12,751 bases of DNA from Betaproteobacteria bacterium (GTDB taxonomy: Bacteria > Pseudomonadota > Gammaproteobacteria > Burkholderiales > Ferrovaceae), in assembly GCA_028870615.1 (NCBI GenBank), contig JAGWPH010000292.1, forward strand, positions 1-12,751, in the 5' to 3' direction. Shown here one piece after another: positions 6,041 to 12,656 of the stretch. Numbering within the stretch: position 1 is the first letter of the stretch; every line of letters starts with the position of its first letter. The notes under the pieces are model-generated. The model was given only the letters and a program-made list of their open reading frames with translations. It searched no databases and was not told the DNA's origin. The translations under genes were made by a program, and so were the position numbers.

Positions 6041-6919
6041 ATGATGGATGAAAAAAAGTCACAGCTCGACCCGGATAAAGTACTCCAGCAGGCCCTGATC
6101 GTCATGCAGCCCCTCGTATTGTGGCTATTGCGCTCGGGTGTGCGTCATCCGGAGTTCTCGGTTGCGATCAAGCAGACATTTCTGGAGCAAGCGGCGAGCG
6201 AACTGGAGCGGCTGGGCGGAAAGCAGACCGATTCTGCAATCAGCATGTTGTCCGGGTTGCATCGCAAGGATGTGAGAGCCATGATGATTGCCCTGGCGCG
6301 CCAGGAAAAGAAGGGCACCCAAATCACGCGGGAATCGCTGGGGCGACCGACGCTGCCTTCCCAGGTCATGACCCGCTGGCTGACCAGCGGCTGGCCCGAT
6401 GAACTGCCCATGACAGGGGATTCCGATTCCTTCGAAGCGCTGTCGCGTCAGGTCTCCAGCGATGTGCACCCGCGCGCCGTACTGAATGAGCTGGTCCGTC
6501 TGGGCATGGCTGTTCAGGAACACGGCGCCGTCCGTTTATGTCGCAGCGCCTTCGTTCCCGACCAGCAGATGACGGAAGCCGGAAACCTGCTGGCAGGCAG
6601 CACGGCAGACCACTTGGCGGCCGGGGTGCATAATTTATCCGGGCCGGGAACCAGGAAATTTCTGGAGCAGAGTGTTTTTGCCGATGGGTTGAATGCGGAG
6701 TCGATTCAACAGCTGGAGCATCTGGCCAGCGCCCTGTGGATGCAGGTGCTCAATGCCCTGGTCCATGCGGCAGTTCCGCTCAGCGAAAAGGATGAGCCGG
6801 CAGGGGGAGACCAGCGCATTCGGGTGGGCATGTTCTGCTATTCCGAACCGGCACGGCCCAAAACGCCCAGGGTGGACAAAAAGAAGGCACGCAAGCCCCG
6901 CCGCGCCGTAAAGAAATAA
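6041..6919 (+). CDS. DUF6502 family protein, unknown function
   Basis: A 292-residue soluble protein without signal peptide or membrane segments. The N-terminal half resembles DUF6502 proteins: LDPDKVLQQALIVMQPLVLWLLRSGVRHPEFSVAIKQTFLEQAASEL, then the hallmark SAISMLSGLHRKDVRAMM (about 66-82), which reads like a winged-helix/HTH recognition segment. This is followed by the PSQVMTRWLTSGWPDELP block (about 108-125). The C-terminal part is helical (LNAESIQQLEHLASALWMQVLNALVHAAVPLSEKD) and ends in a very basic Lys/Arg tail, which would suit nucleic-acid binding. Two consecutive ATGs (6041, 6044) are possible starts. The DUF5666 lipoprotein gene begins 32 bp after the stop on the same strand, so the two are probably one operon. 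A DNA-binding role is inferred only; no family function is known to me. Confidence 0.75.
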   Translation: MMDEKKSQLDPDKVLQQALIVMQPLVLWLLRSGVRHPEFSVAIKQTFLEQAASELERLGGKQTDSAISMLSGLHRKDVRAMMIALARQEKKGTQITRESLGRPTLPSQVMTRWLTSGWPDELPMTGDSDSFEALSRQVSSDVHPRAVLNELVRLGMAVQEHGAVRLCRSAFVPDQQMTEAGNLLAGSTADHLAAGVHNLSGPGTRKFLEQSVFADGLNAESIQQLEHLASALWMQVLNALVHAAVPLSEKDEPAGGDQRIRVGMFCYSEPARPKTPRVDKKKARKPRRAVKK

Positions 6920-6951
6920 ATTCATGAACGCCAAAGACAAGGCTGATTCGA

Positions 6952-8496
6952 ATGTTGACAATTTTTTCTGCAGGTCGCGTTAGAAAGTACTTTGCAACAC
7001 TCGGTTTACTCGGGAGTGGATTGTTGCTTTCCTCTTGTGGCGGCGGTGCTGCCGCCGTATTGCTATCCGGCGTCGGATCCGGCGGCACCGGACTGGTCCA
7101 GGGATTGGTGGTGGGTTTTGGCAGCGTGTTTATTGACGGCAATGAATACACCACCACGACAGCGACGATTCAGCAGGACAATGATCAGGGCATCCCACAA
7201 AATGCCCTGCTTAAATTGGGCCAGCGTGTCCAGGCCAGCATTGACAGTACGGGAACCGCCATTGTGACAGCCACCGTGATTCCCAGCCTCTCCGGCCCGG
7301 TGACCCTGGCAGCAACCCAGGACAGCTCGGGGGATGAGTGGGCCAGGGTTTGCGGACAGTGGATTCGTATTGTGTCCAGTGCGACGCATACGCCGCTGGG
7401 GTTGACGACGGTGCTTTCGGGGGTCAACAACGTCGGCACGACGCTGAGCCCGCAATTGGGCGTGGGCAATGAAGTGGAAGTGCATGGGGTCTGGTCCTGG
7501 GATGTCGCCCACAATGCTTATGTGTTGGTGGCTTCACGGGTGGAAGTGTTATCCGCCACGCCACTGACCAGCAACGTTCTGGTGGGAGGGGTCGTGAGTG
7601 CGGCGCCCACATCCAATGAGGTCGCGCTCAATGCCTCTTCCGGGGGGACGATATTGCAGGGCACGCTGCCTGCGGGGCTGAAAGTGGGCCAGAGCGTCTC
7701 TGCCTGGGTCGACCGGTCGACCTGGAATAACTGGCCGGGAGGAGGCACACCGCTGCCTGCGGCCACGATCAGTGCGGCCAGCCTGGCCGTTCCTTCCGGC
7801 AGCAGCAACCAAAAGGCGCAGCTTAGTGGACTGGTCAGCAACTACAGTGCGGCAACCAATACCGCGACCGTTCAAGGGACCGTGGTGACCTTGCCTACCG
7901 GAGCCAAAGTCGGGGACGGAGACTACATCAAGCTCACCGGGCTCGTCAGTGCCGGCGTGCTCTCCGACACCACAGTGGATCAAGAGAATTCGGTCGGCAC
8001 GGTGGTCACCCCACAAACGATCCAGGTGCTTGGGACGACCAATGGAATCAACTGGAATGCCGGAGGCGCGATCACCTTTGTGCTGCAAGGCACCTCGGTC
8101 ACGGCGCCAGAAGGGACCTACGCTTCTTGCGCTGCGTTGACGTCGCTCACCACGGTGTCCGTGACCGTGACGGGCACGGTGCCGTCGCCTGGGCAGCCCG
8201 TGGTCGCGAGCCTCGTCACGTGTACGGCGGTGGCGGCACCCCCCAGCGGATCCGTCTCGGACTTTCACGGCACCATCCAGCCGGGCTCCGTCAGCACAGG
8301 GGGAACCTCGCTGATACTGGGTAATGAGGACAATGCGTTTACGGTCAATTGGACGGCCACCACTTATATCGACCCCGCATTGGGACCGGTGGGATCCGGC
8401 TGGTCAGCCCAGCACGTGGAGGTCATGGGCACACTCAATGGCGCCACGTTGACAGCCATGGTGATTCGCCTGGATGCTCACGGGACCAATGATTGA
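6952..8496 (+). CDS. DUF5666-repeat outer-membrane-type lipoprotein, unknown function
   Basis: A 514-residue exported protein. The signal peptide has a basic start (GRVRKYF), a hydrophobic core and the lipobox LSSC with lipidated Cys29, followed by GGGAAA rather than Asp, so outer-membrane sorting is likely. The rest consists of about six beta-rich repeats of 55-75 residues. The first is diagnostic: GLVQGLVVGFGSVFIDGNEYTTTTATI...LKLGQRVQASID (about 48-95), a DUF5666 unit. Later units begin near 150, 204, 288, 355 and 435, each with a 'G.V/hydrophobic strand ... G..V.V.G' pattern suggesting small OB-like barrels. The composition is Thr/Ser/Val/Gly-rich. The ATG at 6952 has only a weak AAGG ten bases upstream. 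A 19-codon frame (6924-6983) overlaps this start in another frame. The stop is six bases from the convergent acyltransferase stop. Confidence 0.75.
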   Translation: MLTIFSAGRVRKYFATLGLLGSGLLLSSCGGGAAAVLLSGVGSGGTGLVQGLVVGFGSVFIDGNEYTTTTATIQQDNDQGIPQNALLKLGQRVQASIDSTGTAIVTATVIPSLSGPVTLAATQDSSGDEWARVCGQWIRIVSSATHTPLGLTTVLSGVNNVGTTLSPQLGVGNEVEVHGVWSWDVAHNAYVLVASRVEVLSATPLTSNVLVGGVVSAAPTSNEVALNASSGGTILQGTLPAGLKVGQSVSAWVDRSTWNNWPGGGTPLPAATISAASLAVPSGSSNQKAQLSGLVSNYSAATNTATVQGTVVTLPTGAKVGDGDYIKLTGLVSAGVLSDTTVDQENSVGTVVTPQTIQVLGTTNGINWNAGGAITFVLQGTSVTAPEGTYASCAALTSLTTVSVTVTGTVPSPGQPVVASLVTCTAVAAPPSGSVSDFHGTIQPGSVSTGGTSLILGNEDNAFTVNWTATTYIDPALGPVGSGWSAQHVEVMGTLNGATLTAMVIRLDAHGTND

Positions 8497-8502
8497 ACGG
8501 TT

Positions 8503-9213
8503 TCAGCGGGTCAGGAACAGGATCCCAAACAGCACGGGCTGGTGCGCCATATAAATGGCCAGGCTATGTCGCCCGAGGGATTGTGTTCCAAGAGACAGGC
8601 GATGCAGCACGGTGGAGGCAGGGTGGGCCGTTGCGGCACTGGAGGGGCCTGCCAGGCCGGGGAACCGTTGCCCGGCCCAGGCCCCGATCCAGAGCAGACC
8701 AAGCCAGGGGATGAGCGGCGCGTAGTCCTCGGTTTGAGGTTTCTGGGCAGCCAGTCCCACCCAGTTCAGCCATCCTGGGTTCATCGCATCAAACCGCACC
8801 ACCCAGCCGAGCGCAAATAAAATCAAGCCGGCAATCCCCAGAACCGGCCCATAGCGCAGCAAAGGCCGGGTCACCAGCGTGGCCACCACAAAAAAATGCA
8901 GCACACCGAAGTAGATCCAGCGCGGTCCAAACAGAACGGCTGTCACGGCGCTGACGAGCGTGGCGCATCCGCCCAGTTGCAGCAGCCGGGTTCTTGCGCC
9001 GCGCTGCGAGCCTGCGCGGGAGAGGGTCAGGCTGATACCGGCAAGCAACACAAAGCTGCCCACGATCACCGTGCGCCATCCCGTCCACCAGGGGTCCTCG
9101 AGCATCCTGAAGTGGGCATATCCAAAGTAGGTCAGGTCGTAGCACCCATGAAAGGCCACCATCATCAGGATGGCGAGCCCGCGCAGCAGGTCAATGCGAG
9201 GGTATCGGAACAA
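8503..9213 (-). CDS. DUF1624 / heparan-alpha-glucosaminide N-acetyltransferase-like membrane protein
   Basis: About 236 residues with roughly seven membrane helices. The N-terminus YPRIDLLRGLAILMMVAFHGCYDLTYFG carries the DUF1624/acyltransferase-3-like 'R.D.lRG.A...M...H...DL' signature with His22 and Asp26. GSFVLLAGISLTLSR, RWIYFGVLHFFVVATL and the C-terminal SLGRHSLAIYMAHQPVLFGILF follow in the expected order. Relatives move acyl groups from acyl-CoA across the membrane onto sugars; the acceptor here is unknown. The start is uncertain: the TTG at 9213 places it where relatives begin, while TTG 9237 and ATG 9288 are also in frame; none has a good ribosome site. It overlaps the end of the upstream gspC-like gene by 23 bp, so translational coupling is likely. 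The 3' end nearly touches the DUF5666 gene. Confidence 0.8.
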   Translation of the reverse strand: MFRYPRIDLLRGLAILMMVAFHGCYDLTYFGYAHFRMLEDPWWTGWRTVIVGSFVLLAGISLTLSRAGSQRGARTRLLQLGGCATLVSAVTAVLFGPRWIYFGVLHFFVVATLVTRPLLRYGPVLGIAGLILFALGWVVRFDAMNPGWLNWVGLAAQKPQTEDYAPLIPWLGLLWIGAWAGQRFPGLAGPSSAATAHPASTVLHRLSLGTQSLGRHSLAIYMAHQPVLFGILFLTR

Positions 9214-9637
9214 TTTTTGGGGGAATGCGTGGGGCAAGCGTGAGGGTGTTGCGCACCCCGTTGCGCTCCAGGGTGACGGAGCGTGCATTGACTTCGACCA
9301 GCCGCAGACCGGGCGCAATCTCGCTGCCGACGCGATAGGCGCGTCCGTGGGCTCCATTGACCGAGAGCACGGCCACGCTGTCCTGGGCAGAACCAACGAT
9401 CACGCCGCGCAGGACGATCGGGCCCGTGGTCGTGCCGTTTTCGGAAAACAGTCCGCGCCAAGCGGCGCTACCAGATTCCGGACTGTTGGGTAGGGGCGCC
9501 ACAGGCACGGGCAGGGGCGTGGGGGCCAGCAAGCGCATGGACCACAGTCCGATCAGGCCCCCCACAAGTAACAGGGACAGACCCTGTGACAGTTGGGGCA
9601 ACCAGGCAATGGGTTGATGGAAGCGAAGGGAGGCCAT
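9191..9637 (-). CDS. gspC: Short type II secretion GspC-like protein (HR domain only)
   Basis: A 148-residue protein. It has a short cytoplasmic start, one membrane helix (GLSLLLVGGLIGLWSMRLL, about 19-37), a Pro-rich linker (about 38-52), then the GspC homology region. In that region LRGVIVGSAQDSVAVLSVNGAHGRAYRVGSEIAPGLRLVEVNARSVTLERNGVRNTLTL (about 76-134) has the family pattern 'L.G.......A.i...g....y..Gd.i.g..l..I....V.l...G....L'. GspC links the inner-membrane platform to the secretin GspD. Classical GspC is about 270 residues with a PDZ or coiled-coil C-terminus, which is absent here, as in short versions from some proteobacteria. ATG 9637 was chosen by homology; its ribosome site is weak, and the frame is open further upstream over the gspG/H antisense. 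It is divergent from gspG. Confidence 0.8.
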   Translation of the reverse strand: MASLRFHQPIAWLPQLSQGLSLLLVGGLIGLWSMRLLAPTPLPVPVAPLPNSPESGSAAWRGLFSENGTTTGPIVLRGVIVGSAQDSVAVLSVNGAHGRAYRVGSEIAPGLRLVEVNARSVTLERNGVRNTLTLAPRIPPKIVPIPSH

Positions 9638-9669
9638 GACCCTGTCACGATACTGATTTTTTTCTGTAA

Positions 9670-9689
9670 TTTCCAGAGGTTGCTGGAAA
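9670..9689. promoter_or_regulatory. Perfect 7-bp inverted repeat in the gspC-gspG divergent region
   Basis: TTTCCAG (9670-9676) and CTGGAAA (9683-9689) are exact reverse complements with a 6-base spacer. They lie in the 84 bp separating the gspC start (9637, minus) from the gspG start (9722, plus). A second, overlapping repeat pairs GCTG (9682-9685) with CAGC (9691-9694), so two hairpins would exclude each other in RNA. Its placement suits a shared operator for both T2SS units. The repeat is seen; the function is inferred. Confidence 0.45.
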
Positions 9690-9721
9690 ACAGCAGGTGA
9701 TTCCGGTAGCATCTGTGCACC

Positions 9722-10159
9722 ATGAATGATCTGAAACGGGAATTTTGTCCTCAACGGGGATTCACCCTGATTGAAATCATGGTGGTCATGGTCATCATCG
9801 GCATTCTTGCTGCGCTGGTGATTCCCCGTGTCATGAACCGGCCGGATGAAGCCCGACGAATCGCTGCCCGCCAGGACGTGGCGACCATTGTGCAGGCGCT
9901 CAAGCTTTATCGTTTGGACAGCGGGCGTTACCCCACTACGGAGCAAGGATTGTCGGCCCTGGTCACCCAGCCGGTTGCCGAGCCAGTTCCCACCAATTGG
10001 AAAGCCTGTCTGGATACCCTGCCCAAGGACCCCTGGGGCAAACCCTATCAATACGCCAATCCCGGGCAGCACGGTGAAATTGACGTCTGGAGCTGGGGTG
10101 CCGACGGGCAACCCGGCGGCGAAGGTAATGACGCAGACATCGGCAACTGGAGTCCCTGA
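9722..10159 (+). CDS. gspG: Type II secretion major pseudopilin GspG
   Basis: A 145-residue protein, the family's usual length. A short basic leader ends in QRG, followed by FTLIEIMVVMVIIGILAALVIPRVM. GspO prepilin peptidase should cut after Gly13, methylate Phe14 and leave Glu18 at position +5. The globular part holds the GspG landmarks: DVATIVQALKLYRLDSGRYPTTEQGLSALV, then DPWGKPYQYANPGQHGEIDVWSWGADGQPGGEGNDADIGNW, the loop whose acidic residues bind Ca2+. Polymerised GspG forms the periplasmic pseudopilus that pushes folded substrates through the secretin. No strong Shine-Dalgarno precedes the ATG at 9722. It is the first gene of a tight operon, with gspH starting inside its 3' end. Confidence 0.97.
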   Translation: MNDLKREFCPQRGFTLIEIMVVMVIIGILAALVIPRVMNRPDEARRIAARQDVATIVQALKLYRLDSGRYPTTEQGLSALVTQPVAEPVPTNWKACLDTLPKDPWGKPYQYANPGQHGEIDVWSWGADGQPGGEGNDADIGNWSP

Positions 10160-10622
10160 CGACGGTTTCACCCTGATCGAGTTGATGGTCGTGCTATTGA
10201 TCGTGAGCATTACCATGGGATTGGTGACCCTGTCGTTTCGCTCCCCTGGACAACAACCGCTGGGGCGTGATGGGGAACGTCTGGCGGCAGTCTTGAATCT
10301 TGCCCGGGATGAAGCACAACTCACCGGGCACCCCCTGCTGCTGAAACTGAATCTGCAAGGATGGCATTTTTTTCAGTCCGGGCCGGAGGGGTTGTCTGTC
10401 GTCGCAGAGGACCTGTTGCCTGCGGGTCGATTTGAACCGCCCCTTGATCACCTGATCTTCGATGCAGGGGAGGGAACAGGCACTCAGGGGACAATTCAGT
10501 ACTGGTTAGGCATTGAAGAGATTGACGACTTCAGGAGCCTCACGTTGCAGCGCGGTCCCCAACAGGTGCGGCTATTGACGGATGGGCTGGGTCATTATCG
10601 AATCGACCGGCCAATGCCATGA
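10128..10622 (+). CDS. gspH: Type II secretion minor pseudopilin GspH
   Basis: A 164-residue protein with a short leader ending DDG, then FTLIELMVVLLIVSITMGLVTLSF. Cleavage is expected after Gly13, with Glu18 at +5. The globular region has the GspH/FimT pattern LNLARDEAQLTGHPLLLKLNLQGWHFFQ, in which a pseudopilin domain helix leads into beta strands, and ends with QQVRLLTDGLGHYRI. The minor pseudopilin is thought to sit just below the I-J-K tip. ATG 10128 is preferred because GAAGG lies directly upstream, giving a 32-bp overlap with gspG. No other ATG lies between it and the FTLIE segment. The stop overlaps the gspI ATG. Confidence 0.9.
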   Translation: MTQTSATGVPDDGFTLIELMVVLLIVSITMGLVTLSFRSPGQQPLGRDGERLAAVLNLARDEAQLTGHPLLLKLNLQGWHFFQSGPEGLSVVAEDLLPAGRFEPPLDHLIFDAGEGTGTQGTIQYWLGIEEIDDFRSLTLQRGPQQVRLLTDGLGHYRIDRPMP

Positions 10623-10999
10623 CAACCGCCTCCCGTGGATTTACGCTGATTGAAGTGTTGGTGGCCCTGTTCATCACGGGGCTTGCGCTGGCGGCAGGCA
10701 TGCGTGCGTTGGGAGTCGTCACCCGCGCCAGTGAGGATCTGGCGCCGCGTCTTGCCGCCCAATGGAGCGCTGACAATCGTCTGGCAGAGCTGCGCTTGCG
10801 CAGAATCTGGCCGGATCTTGGTGAACATCCTTTCGACTGTCCCCAGGGACCTTACCCGTTGCATTGCATCGAGCGCGTGTCCGAGACCCCCAACCCGGCA
10901 TTCCGGCGGGTAGAGGTGGCCGTGACTTCCGGAGACGATCCCATTGTGTTGGCCAGGGCCATCACCCTGGTGGTAAACGGACCGGCCTATGTCCTCTGA
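10619..10999 (+). CDS. gspI: Type II secretion minor pseudopilin GspI
   Basis: A 126-residue protein starting at an ATG that overlaps the gspH stop as ATGA, implying translational coupling. The leader MTTASRG precedes FTLIEVLVALFITGLALAAGMRAL; cleavage after Gly7 leaves Glu12 at +5. The body has the typical GspI sequence ALGVVTRASEDLAPRLAAQWSADNRLAELRLRRIWPDLG, a two-cysteine segment (FDCPQGPYPLHCIER) that could form a disulfide, and a final beta segment FRRVEVAVTSGDD...ITLVVNGP. GspI nucleates the tip complex with GspJ and GspK that starts pseudopilus assembly. The size is normal for the family. Confidence 0.95.
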   Translation: MTTASRGFTLIEVLVALFITGLALAAGMRALGVVTRASEDLAPRLAAQWSADNRLAELRLRRIWPDLGEHPFDCPQGPYPLHCIERVSETPNPAFRRVEVAVTSGDDPIVLARAITLVVNGPAYVL

Positions 11000-11633
11000 A
11001 ACGCGCGGATTTACGTTGATCGAAGTCATGGTCGCGCTGCTCCTGATGGCATTGATGTCCGTCCTGTCGTGGCGCGCCCTGGATTCCATGGTCCGCACAC
11101 GGGAGGCACTGGAATTGCGCGGCCAGCAATTCGACGGCGTCCGAACCCTGTTTGCCCAGTGGGAGACCGATTGTCATGATCTGGGTTCTCCTGATGGTTG
11201 GGTGGCTGGTGTACCGCTGCACTTTGACAATAACAGGGTGGATCTGATTCGGAGCCGGGCCGATGGATCGGGAGCTCAACACCCTGTGCTGGTGACCTAT
11301 CGGCGGTACGGGGCGTCCATCCAGCGATTGGAATCACCGCCCATTTCGGGACGCGCTGAACTATTGCAAAGTTGGGCAACCCTTCAGGAAGGGGGCGATC
11401 TTGACACCCTGTATGCGGTTTCCCCGGTCGTTCTGATGACGCGCAGTGGCGGGCTAGGCGGGCAGGGGTTCATGGACGGTGCGGACTGGACCGACGACAA
11501 TGATCTGTTGACGACACAATGGCTGCAGCCCAAAGCCTTTGGCAATGCGTTATTGATGGGCGCGGCATTGTCGGTGACGTTACTTGACGCGGGCACCCCC
11601 CTGCGCAAAGTCTGTGTGACAGGACAGAACTGA
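10989..11633 (+). CDS. gspJ: Type II secretion minor pseudopilin GspJ
   Basis: A 214-residue protein whose ATG overlaps the gspI 3' end by 11 bp. The leader MSSETRG precedes FTLIEVMVALLLMALMSVLSWRALDSM; cleavage after Gly7 leaves Glu12 at +5. The body shows GspJ features: TREALELRGQQFDGVRTLFAQWETDCHDL (the helix leading into the globular domain), RVDLIRSRADGSGAQHPVLVTYRRYGASIQR, and a late VSVTLLDAGTPLRKVCVTGQ strand close. It forms the tip complex with GspI and GspK. Its stop overlaps the gspK start by one base. Confidence 0.95.
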   Translation: MSSETRGFTLIEVMVALLLMALMSVLSWRALDSMVRTREALELRGQQFDGVRTLFAQWETDCHDLGSPDGWVAGVPLHFDNNRVDLIRSRADGSGAQHPVLVTYRRYGASIQRLESPPISGRAELLQSWATLQEGGDLDTLYAVSPVVLMTRSGGLGGQGFMDGADWTDDNDLLTTQWLQPKAFGNALLMGAALSVTLLDAGTPLRKVCVTGQN

Positions 11634-12643
11634 TGATAAGGGACGCGCAGCGCGGTGCTGCATTGCTGGCTGCGATGCTGGTGGTGACCTTGGCCACAAC
11701 GCTGGTCAGCGGGTTGCTCTGGCGCGAACACCTGCAGGTGCGGGCCCTGGAAAACCAGCGATTGCGGGACGAGGCCCAGTGGCTAGGCACCGGTGCCCTG
11801 GATTGGGCACGCCTGATCCTGCGCGAAGACCTGTACCAAACCCGCGCAGTGGATCATTTGGGTGAAGTCTGGGCAGTACCGATTGCCGAGACGCCTTTGT
11901 CTGATTTTCTGAACAGCCCGGGTAATGCCACCGCTGCAGACGATCCGGAAAATCAAATCTGGCTTGCCGGCAGGATCGTGGATGCCACCTCCCGCTTTAA
12001 TCTGTCCTCGCTGGTGGAAGAGACAACCCCCTTGGGAGACAGGGGCTGGGTGACCGCCACCGGAATCAATACCGAAGCGGTTGCCATTTTTGCGCGGTTG
12101 TTGCAAAACGTCGGACTCGATCCGGCTGGCGCACCTATCGTGGCGCGGGCCATACTGCAAAGTCGCGCGCCCCAAACCGCAAAGGGCGATGCGCCGTTGC
12201 CCCTGACCGGGGCGCAGGACCTTTTGGGCTTGATTCCGGACGCCACCCCGGAAACCCTGGCGCAACTGGCGCTTTATACGGTGGTGTTGCCCCGGCCCAC
12301 GGCGATCAATGCCAATACGGCATCCGCGGTGGTTCTGGCAGCCGCACTGGGGGTGGACCAGAGTATTGGCGAGCAACTGATTACCGATCGAAATCAGGCT
12401 TTTTTTGCGGATTACATGACCTTGATGAGCCGCGTGCGCACGCGCGCTCCCCAGGGAATGACAATCAGTGCCCGTAATCTGGGGGTCAGTTCAGAATATT
12501 TCTGGGTCGTGGAGCAGCTTCGTCACGGGCGCGTATCGGTCACACAGCAGGCGCTTGTCGCGCGTCGCGCACATCCCGGTAACGCAACGCAGGTATTATG
12601 GTTGAAACCCGGATTGCCGGATGGGGTTGGTGTGGGAGGGTAA
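11633..12643 (+). CDS. gspK: Type II secretion minor pseudopilin GspK
   Basis: A 336-residue protein, the expected size for the largest minor pseudopilin. The leader MIRDAQRG is followed by AALLAAMLVVTLATTLVSGLLW. Position +5 after the cleavage Gly is Ala rather than Glu, which is usual for GspK because it caps the pseudopilus and has no neighbour above it. The following segment REHLQVRALENQRLRDEAQWLGTGALDWARLILRED is the conserved helix. The large helical insert with ATSRFNLSSLV and the C-terminal PRPTAINANTASAVVLAAALGVDQSIGEQLI, a helix-hairpin-helix-like T2SSK repeat, are diagnostic. The ATG at 11633 shares one base with the gspJ TGA. A further Gsp gene appears to follow after a gap of about 13 bp. 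Confidence 0.95.
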   Translation: MIRDAQRGAALLAAMLVVTLATTLVSGLLWREHLQVRALENQRLRDEAQWLGTGALDWARLILREDLYQTRAVDHLGEVWAVPIAETPLSDFLNSPGNATAADDPENQIWLAGRIVDATSRFNLSSLVEETTPLGDRGWVTATGINTEAVAIFARLLQNVGLDPAGAPIVARAILQSRAPQTAKGDAPLPLTGAQDLLGLIPDATPETLAQLALYTVVLPRPTAINANTASAVVLAAALGVDQSIGEQLITDRNQAFFADYMTLMSRVRTRAPQGMTISARNLGVSSEYFWVVEQLRHGRVSVTQQALVARRAHPGNATQVLWLKPGLPDGVGVGG

Positions 12644-12656
12644 TCAAATTTCAGAG

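Noticed and set aside
7051..7068. GC-rich inverted repeat near the lipoprotein start
   Set aside because: It falls on Gly/Ala codons right after the lipobox cysteine, a low-complexity linker expected to give such repeats by chance.
7549..8268. Minus-strand open frame of about 239 codons, Arg/Gly/His-rich
   Set aside because: Antisense shadow of the DUF5666 lipoprotein gene; low-complexity Arg-rich product typical of reverse-strand reading of GC-rich coding DNA.
9214..9396. Upstream extension of the DUF1624 acyltransferase frame
   Set aside because: The added residues overlap gspC coding sequence and do not resemble the family, whose members begin just before the YPRIDLLRG segment.
9638..10324. 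Long upstream extension of the gspC frame
   Set aside because: The extension is antisense to gspG and gspH, which are certain genes. GspC similarity begins at the Met at 9637.
11783..12376. Minus-strand open frame of 197 codons
   Set aside because: Antisense to gspK, with an Arg/Gly/Gln-rich product and no motif; gspK is certain from its T2SSK features.
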